Shown: positions 1-9,745 of the stretch, one piece after another | Position numbering within the stretch: the stretch's first letter is position 1 | Layout of the letters: each line of letters starts with the position of its first letter | From: Antedon mediterranea | Taxonomy: Eukaryota; Echinodermata; Crinoidea; Comatulida; Antedonidae | Reading direction: 5' to 3' | DNA: 64,000 nucleotides | Assembly (NCBI RefSeq): GCF_964355755.1 | Contig: NC_092675.1 | Location: 15,947,312-16,011,311 of the forward strand | Made by a program: the position numbers and the translations under genes | The notes under the pieces: generated by a model | What the model saw: only the letters and a program-made list of their open reading frames with translations | The model's database searches: none | Told to the model about the DNA's origin: nothing

Positions 1-1290
1 TGTATATACATATTTTGGAACATCAGTGATATTTGCAGCATATGTTAATTTAGATAGTGCTTTTCAGGATTTCTAGCATTCCATTGCTTTAAAGTCTTTT
101 CTAGCTCTATTAATTTAACATCTCAGTTTTTTCTGGTACATTCTTCTGTATTATACCCTACACATATGCCTAAAATTTTGATCGGGTGTTTTACCCAATT
201 TAATTCTAAAGGCCTATCTATTCTGTTTTTCCATTTACCAATCCAAAAAGCATTGGTTTTTTTATATTTAGTGTCATTCCAGATACTTCACAAAAAAGTT
301 CAATTACCGTACACTGACTGCTGACTTAATACTTTTGTCATTACCAACATACAAAACAGTATCATCGGCTAATTGGCTTATTCTAGCTTCTATGTTATTT
401 TCATTATTTGGAAGTTTAATACCCTTATAGTCATCTTTGTTTCTTATTCTAGATGCCATTACTTCGACCACTAAAATGAATAACAGAGCGGATAGAGGAC
501 AACCTTGTCTAATACCTCTTTCCATTTTAAAATTGTTTGAAACCCAACCATTGTTAACTGTGACACATTCAACGTTATTATATAATACTTTTACCCAGTT
601 ACAAAAGAACATTCCAAAGTTAAACTTTTCTAGAACATAGAACATAAAATCTCTACTAATAAAATCAAAAGCCTTCTTAAAATCTAAGGTAATTATTGCC
701 CCTTCGATATCATTACATTCTGTATAATAAAGCAGGTCTTCTATTAACAGAATGTTTTCACCAGCGAAACGGCCTTTTATATAGCCTTTTTGGTCTAAAC
801 TTACTATTGATTTAATAACCATTTTAAGTCTGTTACTTAACACATGTGCAAGAATTTTGTAATCGGTGTTTAAGAGGGTAATGGGACGCCAATTATTCAA
901 ATTTTCTCTTTCTCCATCCTTGAACAAAAGGGTGATTACACCTCGTTTTTGCGAAAAGGATAATTCTTAAGAATTATAACTTTCATTTAACGCATCGCAA
1001 ATTAAATGTTTAATATTATTCCAAAAGAACACATAACATTCAACACTTAGACTATCCGATCCTGGTGTTTATTTTTTTTCATCATTGAAATTGCCTTTTT
1101 ACATTCATCAATAGTGACGTAACCTTCACAATTTTCTTTTTCTATTTCTGAAAGCTTGTTTATAATAGAATTACAAAGGTATTTCTTAATTTTTCCAGGG
1201 TTTATAACATTTTTTGCGTATAAATCTTCGAAATGTTGTATTTGTTCTTTTAAAATATCAATTGGGATCGTTGCTAAGCTGTTGAGCACT
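1..1290 (-). pseudogene. L1/Tx1-like LINE, reverse transcriptase remnant (runs off the window edge)
   Basis: Read on the minus strand, this is the linker, RT and start of the thumb of an L1/Tx1-type non-LTR retrotransposon. From about 1289 to 1047 there is the endonuclease-RT linker (FEDLYAKN, then MMKKNKHQD where intact elements have KNKSPGxDG). Around 960-860 comes SQKRGVITLLFKDGE followed by NNWRPITLLNTDYKIL, then DFKKAFD, GIRQGCPLSALLF and the catalytic LADDT (ADD codons at 361-369). Below 303 the thumb continues with WIGKWKNR and KILGICVGY. Stops and frameshifts occur at about 1047, 965, 303 and 120, so it is dead. The endonuclease half is absent beyond 1290, consistent with 5' truncation. 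What is seen is the motif order and its breaks; the clade assignment is from family knowledge. Confidence 0.85.
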
Positions 1291-1313
1291 CTTGCCGAAA
1301 AGCAGCCCCTAAG

Positions 1314-2100
1314 ATGGAACGCATCATCTACAACTATTCGATAAGGGACATAACGATCCCCTCACTTACCAACTACAAGAAGGCTTTAATTGGAAAGGTG
1401 GAAAGCGTGATAAAGCATATGCGATGGAAGGCATACTTTTTCCTGCAAGATAGTGACTAACACAAGCCAAGTGACCCAAGCCCGCATTTTTGCCCAAAAT
1501 CGAGGAAGAACCCACCACAGGTTCCGCAACTTAAGCAATTCGAGGACGACCTGTTAAAAATGATCGAAACAAAACAAGTCCACAACGCGTTCTAAAAACA
1601 AATGAAAACCGACATGAACGCGATGAAGTCCTCAAAACAAGGTGTTCGTCTTCGCCGAAAAAACAAGAAACATATACAATACCGATACAGCGGTATACAC
1701 AAAGCTGATACACGACAACGTAACATCGAAACACAAAATAGCTGAAGATAACCTACAGGCGTCAATCAACACCAACCTCCAGAAAATCGCCGTAAAGCTA
1801 AAAATACAAGACCGAATCGCGCCGATGGCTGGAAATCGAGCCTTCGTCACACTAAAGGACCACAAAGATAATTTTGCTGCGAATAGAATAGAATAGAACC
1901 CAACATGCCGCCTAATAAACCCCGCAAAGACCGAAATGGGAAAGGTAAGCAAATCGATCTTGGACTCCATTAATAAAGAAATTAGACTGTAGTTGACTGG
2001 TTCAAGAACATTACAGACAAACATCGACACACATTTATTATGTTCGACATAGTGGACTTTTATCCATCAATATCACTAAACTTGCATGGCAATCGACGGG
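1314..2100 (+). pseudogene. Reverse-transcriptase-type ORF remnant (LKDHK / [13 protein letters not shown] family)
   Basis: A decayed plus-strand coding remnant. 1314-1460 encodes MERIIYNYSIRD and then KHMRWKAYFFLQDSD before a stop. 1642-1896 reads FAEKTRNIYN, then IQDRIAPMAGNRAFVTLKDH, and the same frame continues past a stop as [19 protein letters not shown]. About 1990-2085 resumes as VVDWFKNI and FIMFDIVDFYPSIS. FDIVDFYPSI looks like RT motif A, with the first catalytic Asp. The stop at about 1894 sits in a small tandem expansion of aatag. Sequences of this type are common in cnidarian and other invertebrate genomes as RT-domain proteins. I cannot place it firmly in a named retroelement clade. 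The palm with the second and third catalytic Asp is missing. Confidence 0.6.
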
Positions 2101-2165
2101 TGTCACGAAACCTAAGACCACGAAAGCTAAGACCCCCTAAGACCTAAGATCACGAAAGCTAACAC
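2101..2165. repeat. Short internally repeated stretch (ACGAAAGCTAAGACC-type units)
   Basis: The motifs cacgaaa(c/g)ctaagacc, taagacc and tcacgaaagctaa recur three to four times in 65 bp, exactly at the junction between the RT remnant on the left and the LINE with the 2A-like motif on the right. It looks like simple-repeat expansion or a terminal repeat remnant. Confidence 0.5.
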
Positions 2166-2210
2166 AAAGCAAGGCTTAGTCTCACATCCCACAGCACATT
2201 CTAAGAGTAG

Positions 2211-2463
2211 GTCAGTGCGTTTTCCATCCTCCTTTGCGGTGACATTGAGATTAACCCATGTCCCTACAAATTTCCTTGCGGAACCTGCAGTAAACCTGTT
2301 CAACCAAAAGGGCTTGAAGTGTGTTTGTTGCAATTCGTGGTTTCACACAAGTTGTCAAACTGTGTCGAACATTGAATACTCCCGATTATATGCCTGTCCG
2401 GATGAGCTTTGGTTTTGTGGGCCTGGTTCGCTACCAATCTCCAATTGGCACAAAATGAATTAA
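2211..2463 (+). pseudogene. LINE N-terminus: 2A-like motif plus PHD-type zinc finger
   Basis: In the frame starting at 2211 the sequence reads VSAFSILLCGDIEINPCPYK and then FPCGTCSKPVQPKG. GDIEINPCP (2238-2264) is one residue away from the GDIExNPGP form of 2A and 2A-like co-translational recoding peptides; the Gly is Cys here, which should abolish activity. A one-base frame change near 2300 leads into GLKCVCCNSWFHTSCQTV, then EYSRL and LPISNWHKMN. The Cys/His spacing (C-x2-C ... C-x2-C ... W-F-H-x3-C) is that of a PHD finger. Such fingers occur at the N-terminus of CR1/L2-type polyproteins. Confidence 0.7.
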
Positions 2464-2514
2464 TTGACAAGATATTACTAAACGTGATCAGATAGGGGAA
2501 ATGTCTTGCATTTT

Positions 2515-2803
2515 GGGTCAAAGGTCAGTAACGTTATTTCCGGTCATTTTTACAGATAATGTTCTATTAGTTTGAATATAAACATCTATATTCTGGACAG
2601 TTTGACACCAATTACAACTTTCTGTGTCGAGTATTTACGGAGATATGATATCTGTTAGATATTGGGTCAAAGGTCAATAGACGTATTTCCGGCCATTTTT
2701 GGACAACATGTTCTATTACATCAAATATGAACATGTACATTCCGAACAATTTGACACCAAAATCAACTCTCTATGACCAGTGGTTGCCAAGATATCATAG
2801 TCT
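2515..2803. repeat. Two diverged direct repeats of about 149 bp inside the LINE
   Basis: Copy 1 starts at 2515 and copy 2 at 2664, both with gggtcaaaggtca, giving a 149-bp period. Shared blocks include tatttccgg(t/c)catttt, atgttctatta and caatttgacaccaa-type stretches, with roughly one difference in four bases. The block separates the PHD finger from the endonuclease of the LINE, so it is probably inserted DNA. It is non-coding. Confidence 0.6.
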
Positions 2804-2911
2804 ACTGGCAGCCATTTTAAAAAAAGCGCCCTCACGCGAAAGTTCTCAGGTTACAGCCCGTTTACCCAATATATTTGGATTCCCCAGAAAAAACTGGTCT
2901 AGAAAAGTCAT

Positions 2912-3733
2912 ATGAGAATTTCTACCTCTCCGGGTGGCACCTACCTCATTCATAGCCTAGTCCCATTCTCGGATTCCTTCTTTGAATCTAGTGCATCAAA
3001 CATCAGTACTGATTCATCAACCGAGTCACAATCTGATATATTCGGGACTTCATCATCGTCATCTTCTCGCAATGGACCTACTCTTCGTTGCGCTTTACTA
3101 AATTCTCGGAGTTTAAAAAACAAACTTACTTGAGTTTCAAGCTGTAGTTTCAATCAATAATTGATGTTACGGAAATATGGCTGAACTCTACTATACCATC
3201 TACTTTAATTTAAATTACGCAATTTTCAGGACAGAAATCGTCATGGAGGTGGTGTGATGCTAGCTGTCGCAAATGGACTTTTATCTTCCATTATAGATCT
3301 TCCACCAGATGTTACAACCGAAGTAGTTTTTGTTCAATTAAACATTGGATCAAATAAGTGGATTTGTGGAGCTTACTATAGACCCCGTCCGACACTGGTA
3401 GTATCGGACTCTTACGCAGGCGTCATCTTGTTGGGTGATTTTAATATCGAATTTTCGCCTAATATTACTACGAAACTAAAGTCGAATTTATTAGAGAATT
3501 TATCTGAAGCGCTATGTTTTGATCAACTTTTTCGTGACGTTATTCGATCATCCGATGATTTGAAATCTAATACAATAATTGATCTGATATTTACCTCACA
3601 TCCAGATCGTTTGTGTGATGTTAGAACTGTGGCTGGTATTGGCAACTCTGATCATAATATGGTGTCAATTAGAAAACGCGGCTCTTCTGGTAAGCTTCCA
3701 AAGATGATCCGTGAATTCTATCATTACCATTAA
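2912..3733 (+). pseudogene. LINE endonuclease (APE/EEP-type) remnant
   Basis: 2912-3133 gives a Ser-rich linker (SDSFFESSASN ... GTSSSSSSRNGP) and the first endonuclease block LRCALLNSRSLKNKLT. After frame breaks (3133-3254) come HGGGVMLAVANG, WICGAYYRPRP, GDFN (3434-3445) and GIGNSDHNMVS (SDHN at 3647-3658). The last two hold the catalytic Asp/Asn and Asp-His of this metal-dependent nuclease family, which nicks target DNA to prime reverse transcription. The frame stops at 3733. The ITETWL-type block is broken (EIWLNSTI at about 3170). Calls rest on motif order and are firm for the family. Confidence 0.8.
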
Positions 3734-3879
3734 GCTGATATTACACATTATATCACTGACTCCGTGGGAATTAATCGACTTCAGTGACATCAATTCAGCG
3801 GGGATCAATTCGCAGATTTCTTTTTTTCCATGTGTCCATGATAGTATTCATGTCCGTTGTTCCCGTAAAATGGCAAAAC

Positions 3880-5280
3880 CTTGGATTTGATCGCCAGAAG
3901 CGTGCCCTGTTCAAAAGAGCTCGTACACAAAATACAATTGCGGCATGGAATAAATATAAGATTATACGTAATAAAGTTCGTAATGTCTCCAAACGGGCAT
4001 ACGGTGATTTCATCACCAACTAATTAGTTAGTCATGTTTGTCCTTCGTGAAAATCAAGCGTAAATCATCCGATAATATCGATTTGTTTGTGATTAATGGC
4101 AATACTATCAGGGATCCCACTCCGATTGCCGATGAGTTTAATAAATTGTTATTTACGTCTACTGAAACAGCCGGCAGTATCATGTCTCCCACTTTGAATA
4201 TACCGTCGTTAAAGCACTTCAGAGTCTCCTGTTTCCAGGTGGAATCTGGTATTAAAAACTTTGTACCAAGTAAAGCCTGTGGCCCTGTTGGATTAAGCGC
4301 TCGCATGCTAAAGCTAGCATGTCCAGTTATTATCCCACTGATTTTTCAATCAATCGCTGTCTTGTGGTCAAATTTCTAGCATGTGGAAACGAGCGAACGA
4401 AGAAAGGGGACAAAGCTAACCAACTCAATTACCGGCCTGTATCTCTTACGTCAGTGGTGTGTAAGATATTGGAGAAACTTGTTTCTCAACAAATTCTTCA
4501 CCATTGTCTTAGTAATGGTCTTTTGGCAGCTCATCAACATGGTTTTCATGTACTACAGCATTGATGTCAGCTATGACGGACTGGTTACGCGCGCTTGACT
4601 CTAAATCTCCAGCTGTTGACCTTATCGCACTGGACTTCAGTCGTGCGTTCGAAACGATAGCGCACAGTAATATTCTCATTAGAAATTTTGACTTTTAAGA
4701 TCAATGATTCCGCATTAAGTTGGATAAACTCTTTTATTTGTAACCGTTTACAAAGTGTTGTGTATAAGGGCAAATCCTCTGATTGGTACTTGTTAAATCG
4801 GGAGTTCCCCAAAGGTCTGTCCTGGGTCCTTTGTTATTTGTTTTGTATGTTAATGATTTACACCTTCATGTTTATTCTACCATGGTTCAATATGCTAATG
4901 ACGTTTTTCTTTTTCGCCGTGTTACTGATTTACTCTCCATTGATTTATGAGCTAAGAACTCCCTTTATTTGAATCTTGACAAATGTAAATCGATGCATTT
5001 AACGTGGAGACATTACCCCAAACCCAATTATTATGTTTCGGATAAATTATTAGAATCTGTTAATTCTCTTAAGAATTTAGGATGTTCGATTCAATATAAT
5101 TTGTCATGGGACAAACAAATGCTTGACAATGTTTTGAATTGTAACAGTCTCATGGGTCTGATACGACTAATAAAACATCGAATGCTTCTAAAGAGGTAGC
5201 TGTGCACCTTTATAAGTCACTTGTACTACCTTGTTTGTATTATTGTTCAGTTTGGTGGATGTATCGCAAGAAACACATTA
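3880..5280 (+). pseudogene. LINE reverse transcriptase remnant, catalytic YADD changed to YAND
   Basis: Frames must be changed several times to follow it: RQKRALFKRARTQNTIAAWN (about 3891), KACGPVGLSARMLKLACP (about 4270), KKGDKANQLNYRPVSLTSVV (about 4400), LIALDFSRAFETIAH (about 4620), SVLGPLLF-type block (about 4820), YANDVFLF (4891-4902) and NLDKCKSMHL (about 4972). DFSRAF is RT motif A. The second catalytic box is YAND, so its first Asp codon is Asn. The end, LPCLYYCSVWWMYRKK, is cut at about 5280 by other DNA. It is inactive by both frameshifts and the active-site change. Confidence 0.8.
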
Positions 5281-5392
5281 AGCTTGGTTCCCACTAGAAC
5301 GTAACGCAAGGACGTAAACGCAGCGCAAACGTTTTAACCAATGACAAGCGCTTGTGATAAGAATCGGTACAGCGGAGAGCTACTTGCATGAT
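5281..5392. repeat. Inserted MITE-like fragment (cttggttcccactagaacg...)
   Basis: Starting at aagcttggttcccacta, the LINE coding sequence is interrupted by about 110 bp rich in aacgcaa/gacgtaa/cgcagcgcaaa words. Similar starts head short DNA-transposon-like repeats in marine invertebrate genomes. I do not see a matching second terminus, so it may be truncated. Confidence 0.4.
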
Positions 5393-6134
5393 ACTTAGGA
5401 AAGGATACTTGGAACAATCGTATTTCAACAGAAGAATTGAGTTAGGTCTATTGTCGAAAATAGACTTGCTTTCATTAATATGTCCTTTATTGCCAAATTA
5501 CTTATTTCTCATAGATCTGATTTTATGTGCAATTTTATTGAATTTTTTGTTATTAACAAGAGGCATCAAGATGTCTCGTTTCATCAGGGTATCGATAGGA
5601 CTGATGCGTACAAATATTCCGGAGTTTTTCGTTTTCCAAAGGCTTTTTCTGTACTGCATGTGGGGGATCCGTAATTATCTCATTGAAAGTTTAAAGCCAG
5701 TTTAAAACAATGTTATACTGATGTTTAATTGTTCTAGATTTTTTTTCGACTTCAAGGTCTATTTTTATAAACATTTTTGTAAATATAATGACGAATGTAC
5801 AATAATCTACTATTTATAATACAAGTATCTATTTTTATAAATCTATCTCTAATGTACAATAATCCTTTTTTTTTATAATATGAGCATCTATTTTTATTAT
5901 CTATCTCTAATATAAAATACTAATTTTTGCACAGTATTTTATTTGTTCTATGTTTTGTTTTATATTGAATTTTATTTGTTGATATGTATTGTTGACGTGG
6001 GTTTGGTTAAGCATATCTTTTGATGACAGTTTTTTTAACTTTTGCTTTACCTCGACAGCCTTGTTCAACTTGTTTGTTTCTGATTGTCGAAAGATTGAAA
6101 ATAAAAAAATAAATAAATAAGATAAAAAATAAAT
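5393..6134 (+). repeat. LINE C-terminus remnant, AT-rich 3' UTR with internal repeats and A-rich tail
   Basis: 5480-5674 reads KRHQDVSFHQG and GVFRFPKAFSVLHVGDP, a degraded RT C-terminus. From 5745 to 5930 a block with atctatttttataaatctatctctaatgtacaataatc-type words recurs about three times. The segment ends in a stretch rich in aaataaataaata (6100-6134), as expected for a LINE 3' tail. No terminal gene is present. Confidence 0.5.
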
Positions 6135-6375
6135 CATACTGTCAAATTATAGAAACAGTGCTCATATTCGATTCGGAACATAATCGCGTCGAGCATAGCT
6201 CATTGACGAAAGTTACGCATTTTGTCCGCATCATACCACTAGACCACAGAGTCATATAGGCCTATGGTATTATCACAGATTTTCACCCTCCAGATACAGT
6301 CTGTCATACAACAAACGCCCTCACAATCAGTGAAGGCCTAACAAGTCAGAATAAATTCGAAACTGCGACCTCCCG

Positions 6376-6516
6376 CAAACTCAATTGGATAGCGAATGAG
6401 AAAAAGTCGCCCCAACCGAGACTCGAACTCGGACCTCCTGCTTGATATGCAGATGTCCTAACCATTAGACCACTGGGGCTTTCATGGCATTGTTCAAACT
6501 CGATTGGATAGCGAAT
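6376..6516 (-). mobile_element. tRNA-derived SINE with 22-bp target site duplication
   Basis: An insert of about 97 bp (6398-6494) is bracketed by a 22-bp direct repeat (6376-6397 and 6495-6516) differing at one base. The insert holds a tRNA-like gene on the minus strand and a short A/T-rich tail. The flanking repeat behaves like a target site duplication, as expected for LINE-assisted insertion. A related copy with the same flanks lies at about 6876-6983. Confidence 0.7.
6408..6479 (-). tRNA. tRNA-like sequence inside a SINE (anticodon ATC read by position)
   Basis: On the minus strand a 72-nt cloverleaf can be drawn: acceptor GCCCCAG pairing with TTGGGGC, A-box-like TGGTCTAATGGTTAGG, anticodon stem TCTGC/GCAGG with loop ATATCAA, and B-box GGTCCGAGTTCGAGTC. 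The general build resembles tRNA-Asp/Glu. The loop gives ATC at the anticodon position, which is unusual. Given its position between target duplications and a second mutated copy 480 bp away, it is more likely a SINE head than a working tRNA gene. Confidence 0.55.
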
Positions 6517-6656
6517 CTTTAACATTCTCGGCGTGGTACGGCGGAACAGCACTAGTCCCTAAATTGTACGCACGCGCACCAGAGATCAGAGCCATACATA
6601 CGCGATTATGAGATCATGTTCCGAATATGAGCACTGTTTCTATAATTTACAGTATG

Positions 6657-6659
<3 letters not shown>

Positions 6660-6696
<37 letters not shown>
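6660..6696. repeat. (TA)n microsatellite
   Basis: About 18 TA units directly follow the right terminus of the inverted-repeat element. Confidence 0.95.
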
Positions 6697-6699
<3 letters not shown>

Positions 6700-6875
6700 T
6701 CTGCCATAGATCAAATTGATACGCCCTCATCTTTCAGTATTTTATTCACGAAGCGGGATCTCAAAAGATATACTTTTATAGGCCTATATATAAACACATC
6801 AGGTATAGAACATTAATTCTAAACCGCCCGGAAATTTAATTTTTAATTTGAAACGATAAAGATGAGGAAATCTGT

Positions 6876-6983
6876 GAGAATGAGAAAAAATCGCCCCAAC
6901 CAAGACTCGAACCCGGAACCTTCTGCTTGATATGCAGATGTCCCACCATTAGACCACTGGGGCTTTTATGGTATTGTTCAAAT
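6876..6983 (-). mobile_element. Second copy of the tRNA-derived SINE
   Basis: The same roughly 105-bp unit as at 6393-6500, in the same orientation, beginning gaatgagaaaaaatcgcccc and ending attgttcaaa. The tRNA-like core is 6893-6963 on the minus strand. It has one inserted base in the variable/T region and one lost base in the D arm, so the cloverleaf is damaged. Confidence 0.65.
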
Positions 6984-6989
6984 ATAGAG

Positions 6990-8421
6990 CAACACCTCTG
7001 ATTCAGTTGTTGAAATTAATTGTCGACTTTCCGAATGAGAGAAAAAAACCTCTCTCCCGAGACCCGCTGATTAAGGTTCTGCCATTATCGCTAATAGACA
7101 TCACATTTTACGAAGAGTTCTTAAGACAGCTAAAATCCTCTTCATTATCGTAAAATTACCACAGATCCCACCCCGGAAATTGCGGATATGGTAGCAAAAT
7201 CTGCAAAAAACACTCCATCGATCCTAAGAGTGAACCACATTTGGCACAGGTTAATCCAGTTCTAGGCAGATTTTACTTCTTACCTAAAATCCACAAAGCA
7301 GGCAATCCTTGTCGACCCATTATTTCGGGCAATGGCACTGCTACAGAGAAAATTTCTGAATATGCGTTGTGACTGATCTCCGATCATACATTCTGGACTC
7401 CACGGACTTTATCCAAATTCAAAGTTTACCTAATAATTCTGTTCTGCCTACATTTGATGTTTCATCGTTGTATACGAATATTCCTCACAAAGAAGGAGCC
7501 GACGCATGCATTTCAAATTACAAACACATTCCAAGCAAAACGCCTCATTTACGAGAACTGGTCATGTTGATTTTAATCAACAACAATTTCATTTTTGGCA
7601 GTGACCATTACCTCCAAATTCATGGAACACATCGATGGGCACAAAAATGGCGCCATATTTTGCAAATTTATTTATTTGATGCAAATTTTCTGTCCATCCA
7701 ACCTAATAAACCACTTGTTTGGTTTAGATACATTGACGACATCTTCATTATCTGGACCCATGGTGAAGAAAATCTGGATTCATTTCTTCTGAATATTAAT
7801 TTAGCCCACCCAACTATCAAATTTACAGCTACTAAATCCACTAGTAGCGTTGTCTTTTTGGACACTATAAAAGTGACCATAGAAAATGGTACACTAAAAA
7901 CTGATCTATTTCGTAAACCATACCGTACAGTCAAGCATTACATATTAGACATATCTGTTCCTTAGATTTAGATTTTCAGAATCGTACAGAAGAACTAACC
8001 GGACATCTCCGGAATAGAAATTACAAGAAGGAATACATTGGAACTGCTATAAAGAAAGCAAAGGATATTCCTCGATGTCAGACAATGATGTACAAACCAC
8101 GTCACCTAAATTCGACCATAGTGCCATTGGTCACAACCTATCACCCTAGGTTGCCTCCATTACGGGCTATTATTGAGAAACATATGCCCATTAAAGTCCA
8201 CAGAACGTCTCAGGACTATTTTTCCGGATCCACCCATTATTGCATTTCTTAGACCTCCCAACCTTCGTGATATATTAGTAAGATCTAAAGTTAAGAGTGA
8301 AATTAAAACTCATGACAGGTTGACAAGATCGGTACAAGGCAGTGTAATGTGGTCTGTAATACGGCATTTGATTCCTTACGATGTTCTACATCATATAACA
8401 TTGGTTGCTGGTGGTATCTAA
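6990..8421 (+). pseudogene. Penelope-like element, reverse transcriptase remnant
   Basis: The plus-strand frames give FYEEFLRQLKSS (about 7105), GRFYFLPKIHKAGNPCRPII (about 7266), and after a stop the long frame 7369-7965: LPTFDVSSLYTNIPHKEG (motif A), LINNNFIFGSDHYLQIHGT, then a deletion, PLVWFRYIDDIFIIW (YIDD at 7729-7740) and TDLFRKPYRT. Downstream are RTEELTGHLRNRNY and IIAFLRPPNLRDILVRSK. This order and these motifs are those of Penelope-like elements, whose RT is related to telomerase. The catalytic YIDD is intact. The GIY-YIG endonuclease expected after PPNLRDxLV is missing, and frameshifts at 7366, about 7966 and about 8215 make it dead. Confidence 0.8.
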
Positions 8422-8430
8422 TATCTAATA

Positions 8431-9693
8431 TCTATTATCTTGGGGCTGCAACGTAAAAGCTCTCTCTCTCTCTCTCTGACCCCACTGATTTGTGGTTTTA
8501 CCCTCTTGAAGAAGGTTTTGTGACAATTTTGATTTCCGCCCTCTCAAAAAGAAAAAGGTACATCGTACGAGGCCTATTAAATAACACTGGTTCATCATAG
8601 TGTATAATGAATGTGTGCATTATAATAAACCGTCAAAATAAATACAGATAAACATTTTATTACAAGTAAGTAAATTTGATTTTGTAAAATGTATAATCTT
8701 ATAACAGTCAAATAGTAATTAAAGTTAGCTTGCGCTAATATGTAGAAATTATACCGTTGTAGATCAACAACTAACTTTTGTTGATGTAAGTTCATAGGCT
8801 TACCTTGTTGTTGTTTTGACGACATAAAAATATAAAGCAATGTTACAGTAGTTTAAATACAGAAAATATTGAGTGTTGAACAGGATCGTCGTTAGCGCGT
8901 TCTCGTTTCTTCATCATTATATTCTGCTGCAGCTGTTGGGTAGATATTGGGTAGACTCCTCGTATCTAGATGAATATCAATATAGTCAGTTACCTATACA
9001 TAGAGGCAGAATATGTACAGTACTTTCATTCACGGGATACCGTATAGGCCAGCTACTTATAGAGTTCTACCAGAAAAAAAAAATCTATCATTGATTCGTC
9101 CTCGAGTACAACAGCTCCATCTTATATTGCGGTCCTAAATCTTGGCATTTACTTTCATCATCTTATCTCTCACAAACAAACTATCAATTTCTAGTTTTAA
9201 ATACAACATTAAAAATGCCCTGATCTTGGTATATGGCGAATACAATTTTTTTACAATTTTGTTTTTGCCTGGATAACTTCTTATATATCTATATTGTTTC
9301 TTTGGTATTGCATTCTTTGAAAATTACCATTTTTTTCAATGAGCTTGCCTGAATCGTCATGTTCGCCTTCTCCTTTTCCTCCCTTTTTATTTGGATATAT
9401 CGTTTTTTGTATTTTCCTCATTTTGTCTGGGAGCCTACGCGTAAAGTTTTAAACTTATATAGGTTTCCTTCCACACATACTATGTTTTTATTGGTTATTA
9501 TCGTACGTGTTAATATAATTATTATTTTATTCATTTTTAATATATGTGTGGAAAACATTTATTGGATATTGAATAAACTAAGCATACAGGATTGTTAAAT
9601 ATACACTTAATAATAAATAATAACTGATAATTAATTTTTTTCTTCTTTGTTTTAGAATAAGTACCGTAGGCCTATTAGCCTAATTATTGAATC
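8431..9693. other. Intergenic stretch with a (CT)n microsatellite
   Basis: 8459-8478 is a CT repeat. The rest is AT-rich and I see no coding potential beyond chance frames. The 5' flank of the receptor gene (about 9600-9693) should hold its promoter and 5' UTR; I see no convincing TATA box or other core motif. Confidence 0.6.
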
Positions 9694-9745
9694 ATGAAGT
9701 CACAGTGGATCATATTTCTACTTTTATTAATAACGGCCGGTGGTG
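9694..9745 (+). CDS. LDLR-like gene exon 1: signal peptide
   Basis: The ATG at 9694 opens MKSQW followed by a hydrophobic run [13 protein letters not shown]. The donor is g|gtatgt at 9746 (phase 1). This is the only start that places a signal sequence before the first LDLa module. An in-frame TAATTATTGA-type stop context lies just upstream. Confidence 0.85.

Larger units (their letters stand above)
2211..6134 (+). mobile_element. CR1/L2-like non-LTR retrotransposon, full-span but decayed
   Basis: Coding remnants occur in the order expected for one polyprotein: a 2A-like motif (2238-2264), a PHD-type zinc finger (to about 2460), a Ser-rich linker (2940-3080), an APE-type endonuclease (3085-3733), an RT (3890-5275), and a C-terminal remnant (5393-5700). 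An AT-rich 3' UTR follows, ending in an A-rich tail (about 6100-6134). Unrelated DNA interrupts it between the finger and the linker (about 2480-2900) and again after 5281. Many stops and frameshifts show that it is inactive. The order PHD finger, endonuclease, RT is known from CR1/L2-group elements of marine deuterostomes. Assignment to exactly one of those clades is inference. Confidence 0.75.
6136..6659. mobile_element. Inverted-repeat (MITE-like) element of about 524 bp
   Basis: The left end (catactgtcaaattatagaa, then cagtgctcatattcg) is the reverse complement of the right end, which ends ttacagtatg at 6659. The terminal inverted repeats run about 50-55 bp with small gaps. The interior has no transposase and was itself hit by a tRNA-derived SINE (6398-6494). 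A TA microsatellite abuts the right end and may include the target site. Confidence 0.75.

Noticed and set aside
6408-6479. Functional nuclear tRNA gene
   Set aside because: Bracketed by a 22-bp target duplication, a second mutated copy nearby, and an unusual anticodon; a SINE head is more likely.
6346-6552. 68-codon minus-strand frame with a PSGLMVRTSAYQAGGPSSSL-like peptide
   Set aside because: It is the translation of a tRNA-like SINE; this peptide type is a well-known artefact of such sequences.
9359-9598. 79-codon hydrophobic plus-strand frame upstream of the LDLR-like gene
   Set aside because: Composition is that of T-rich DNA; no conserved features.
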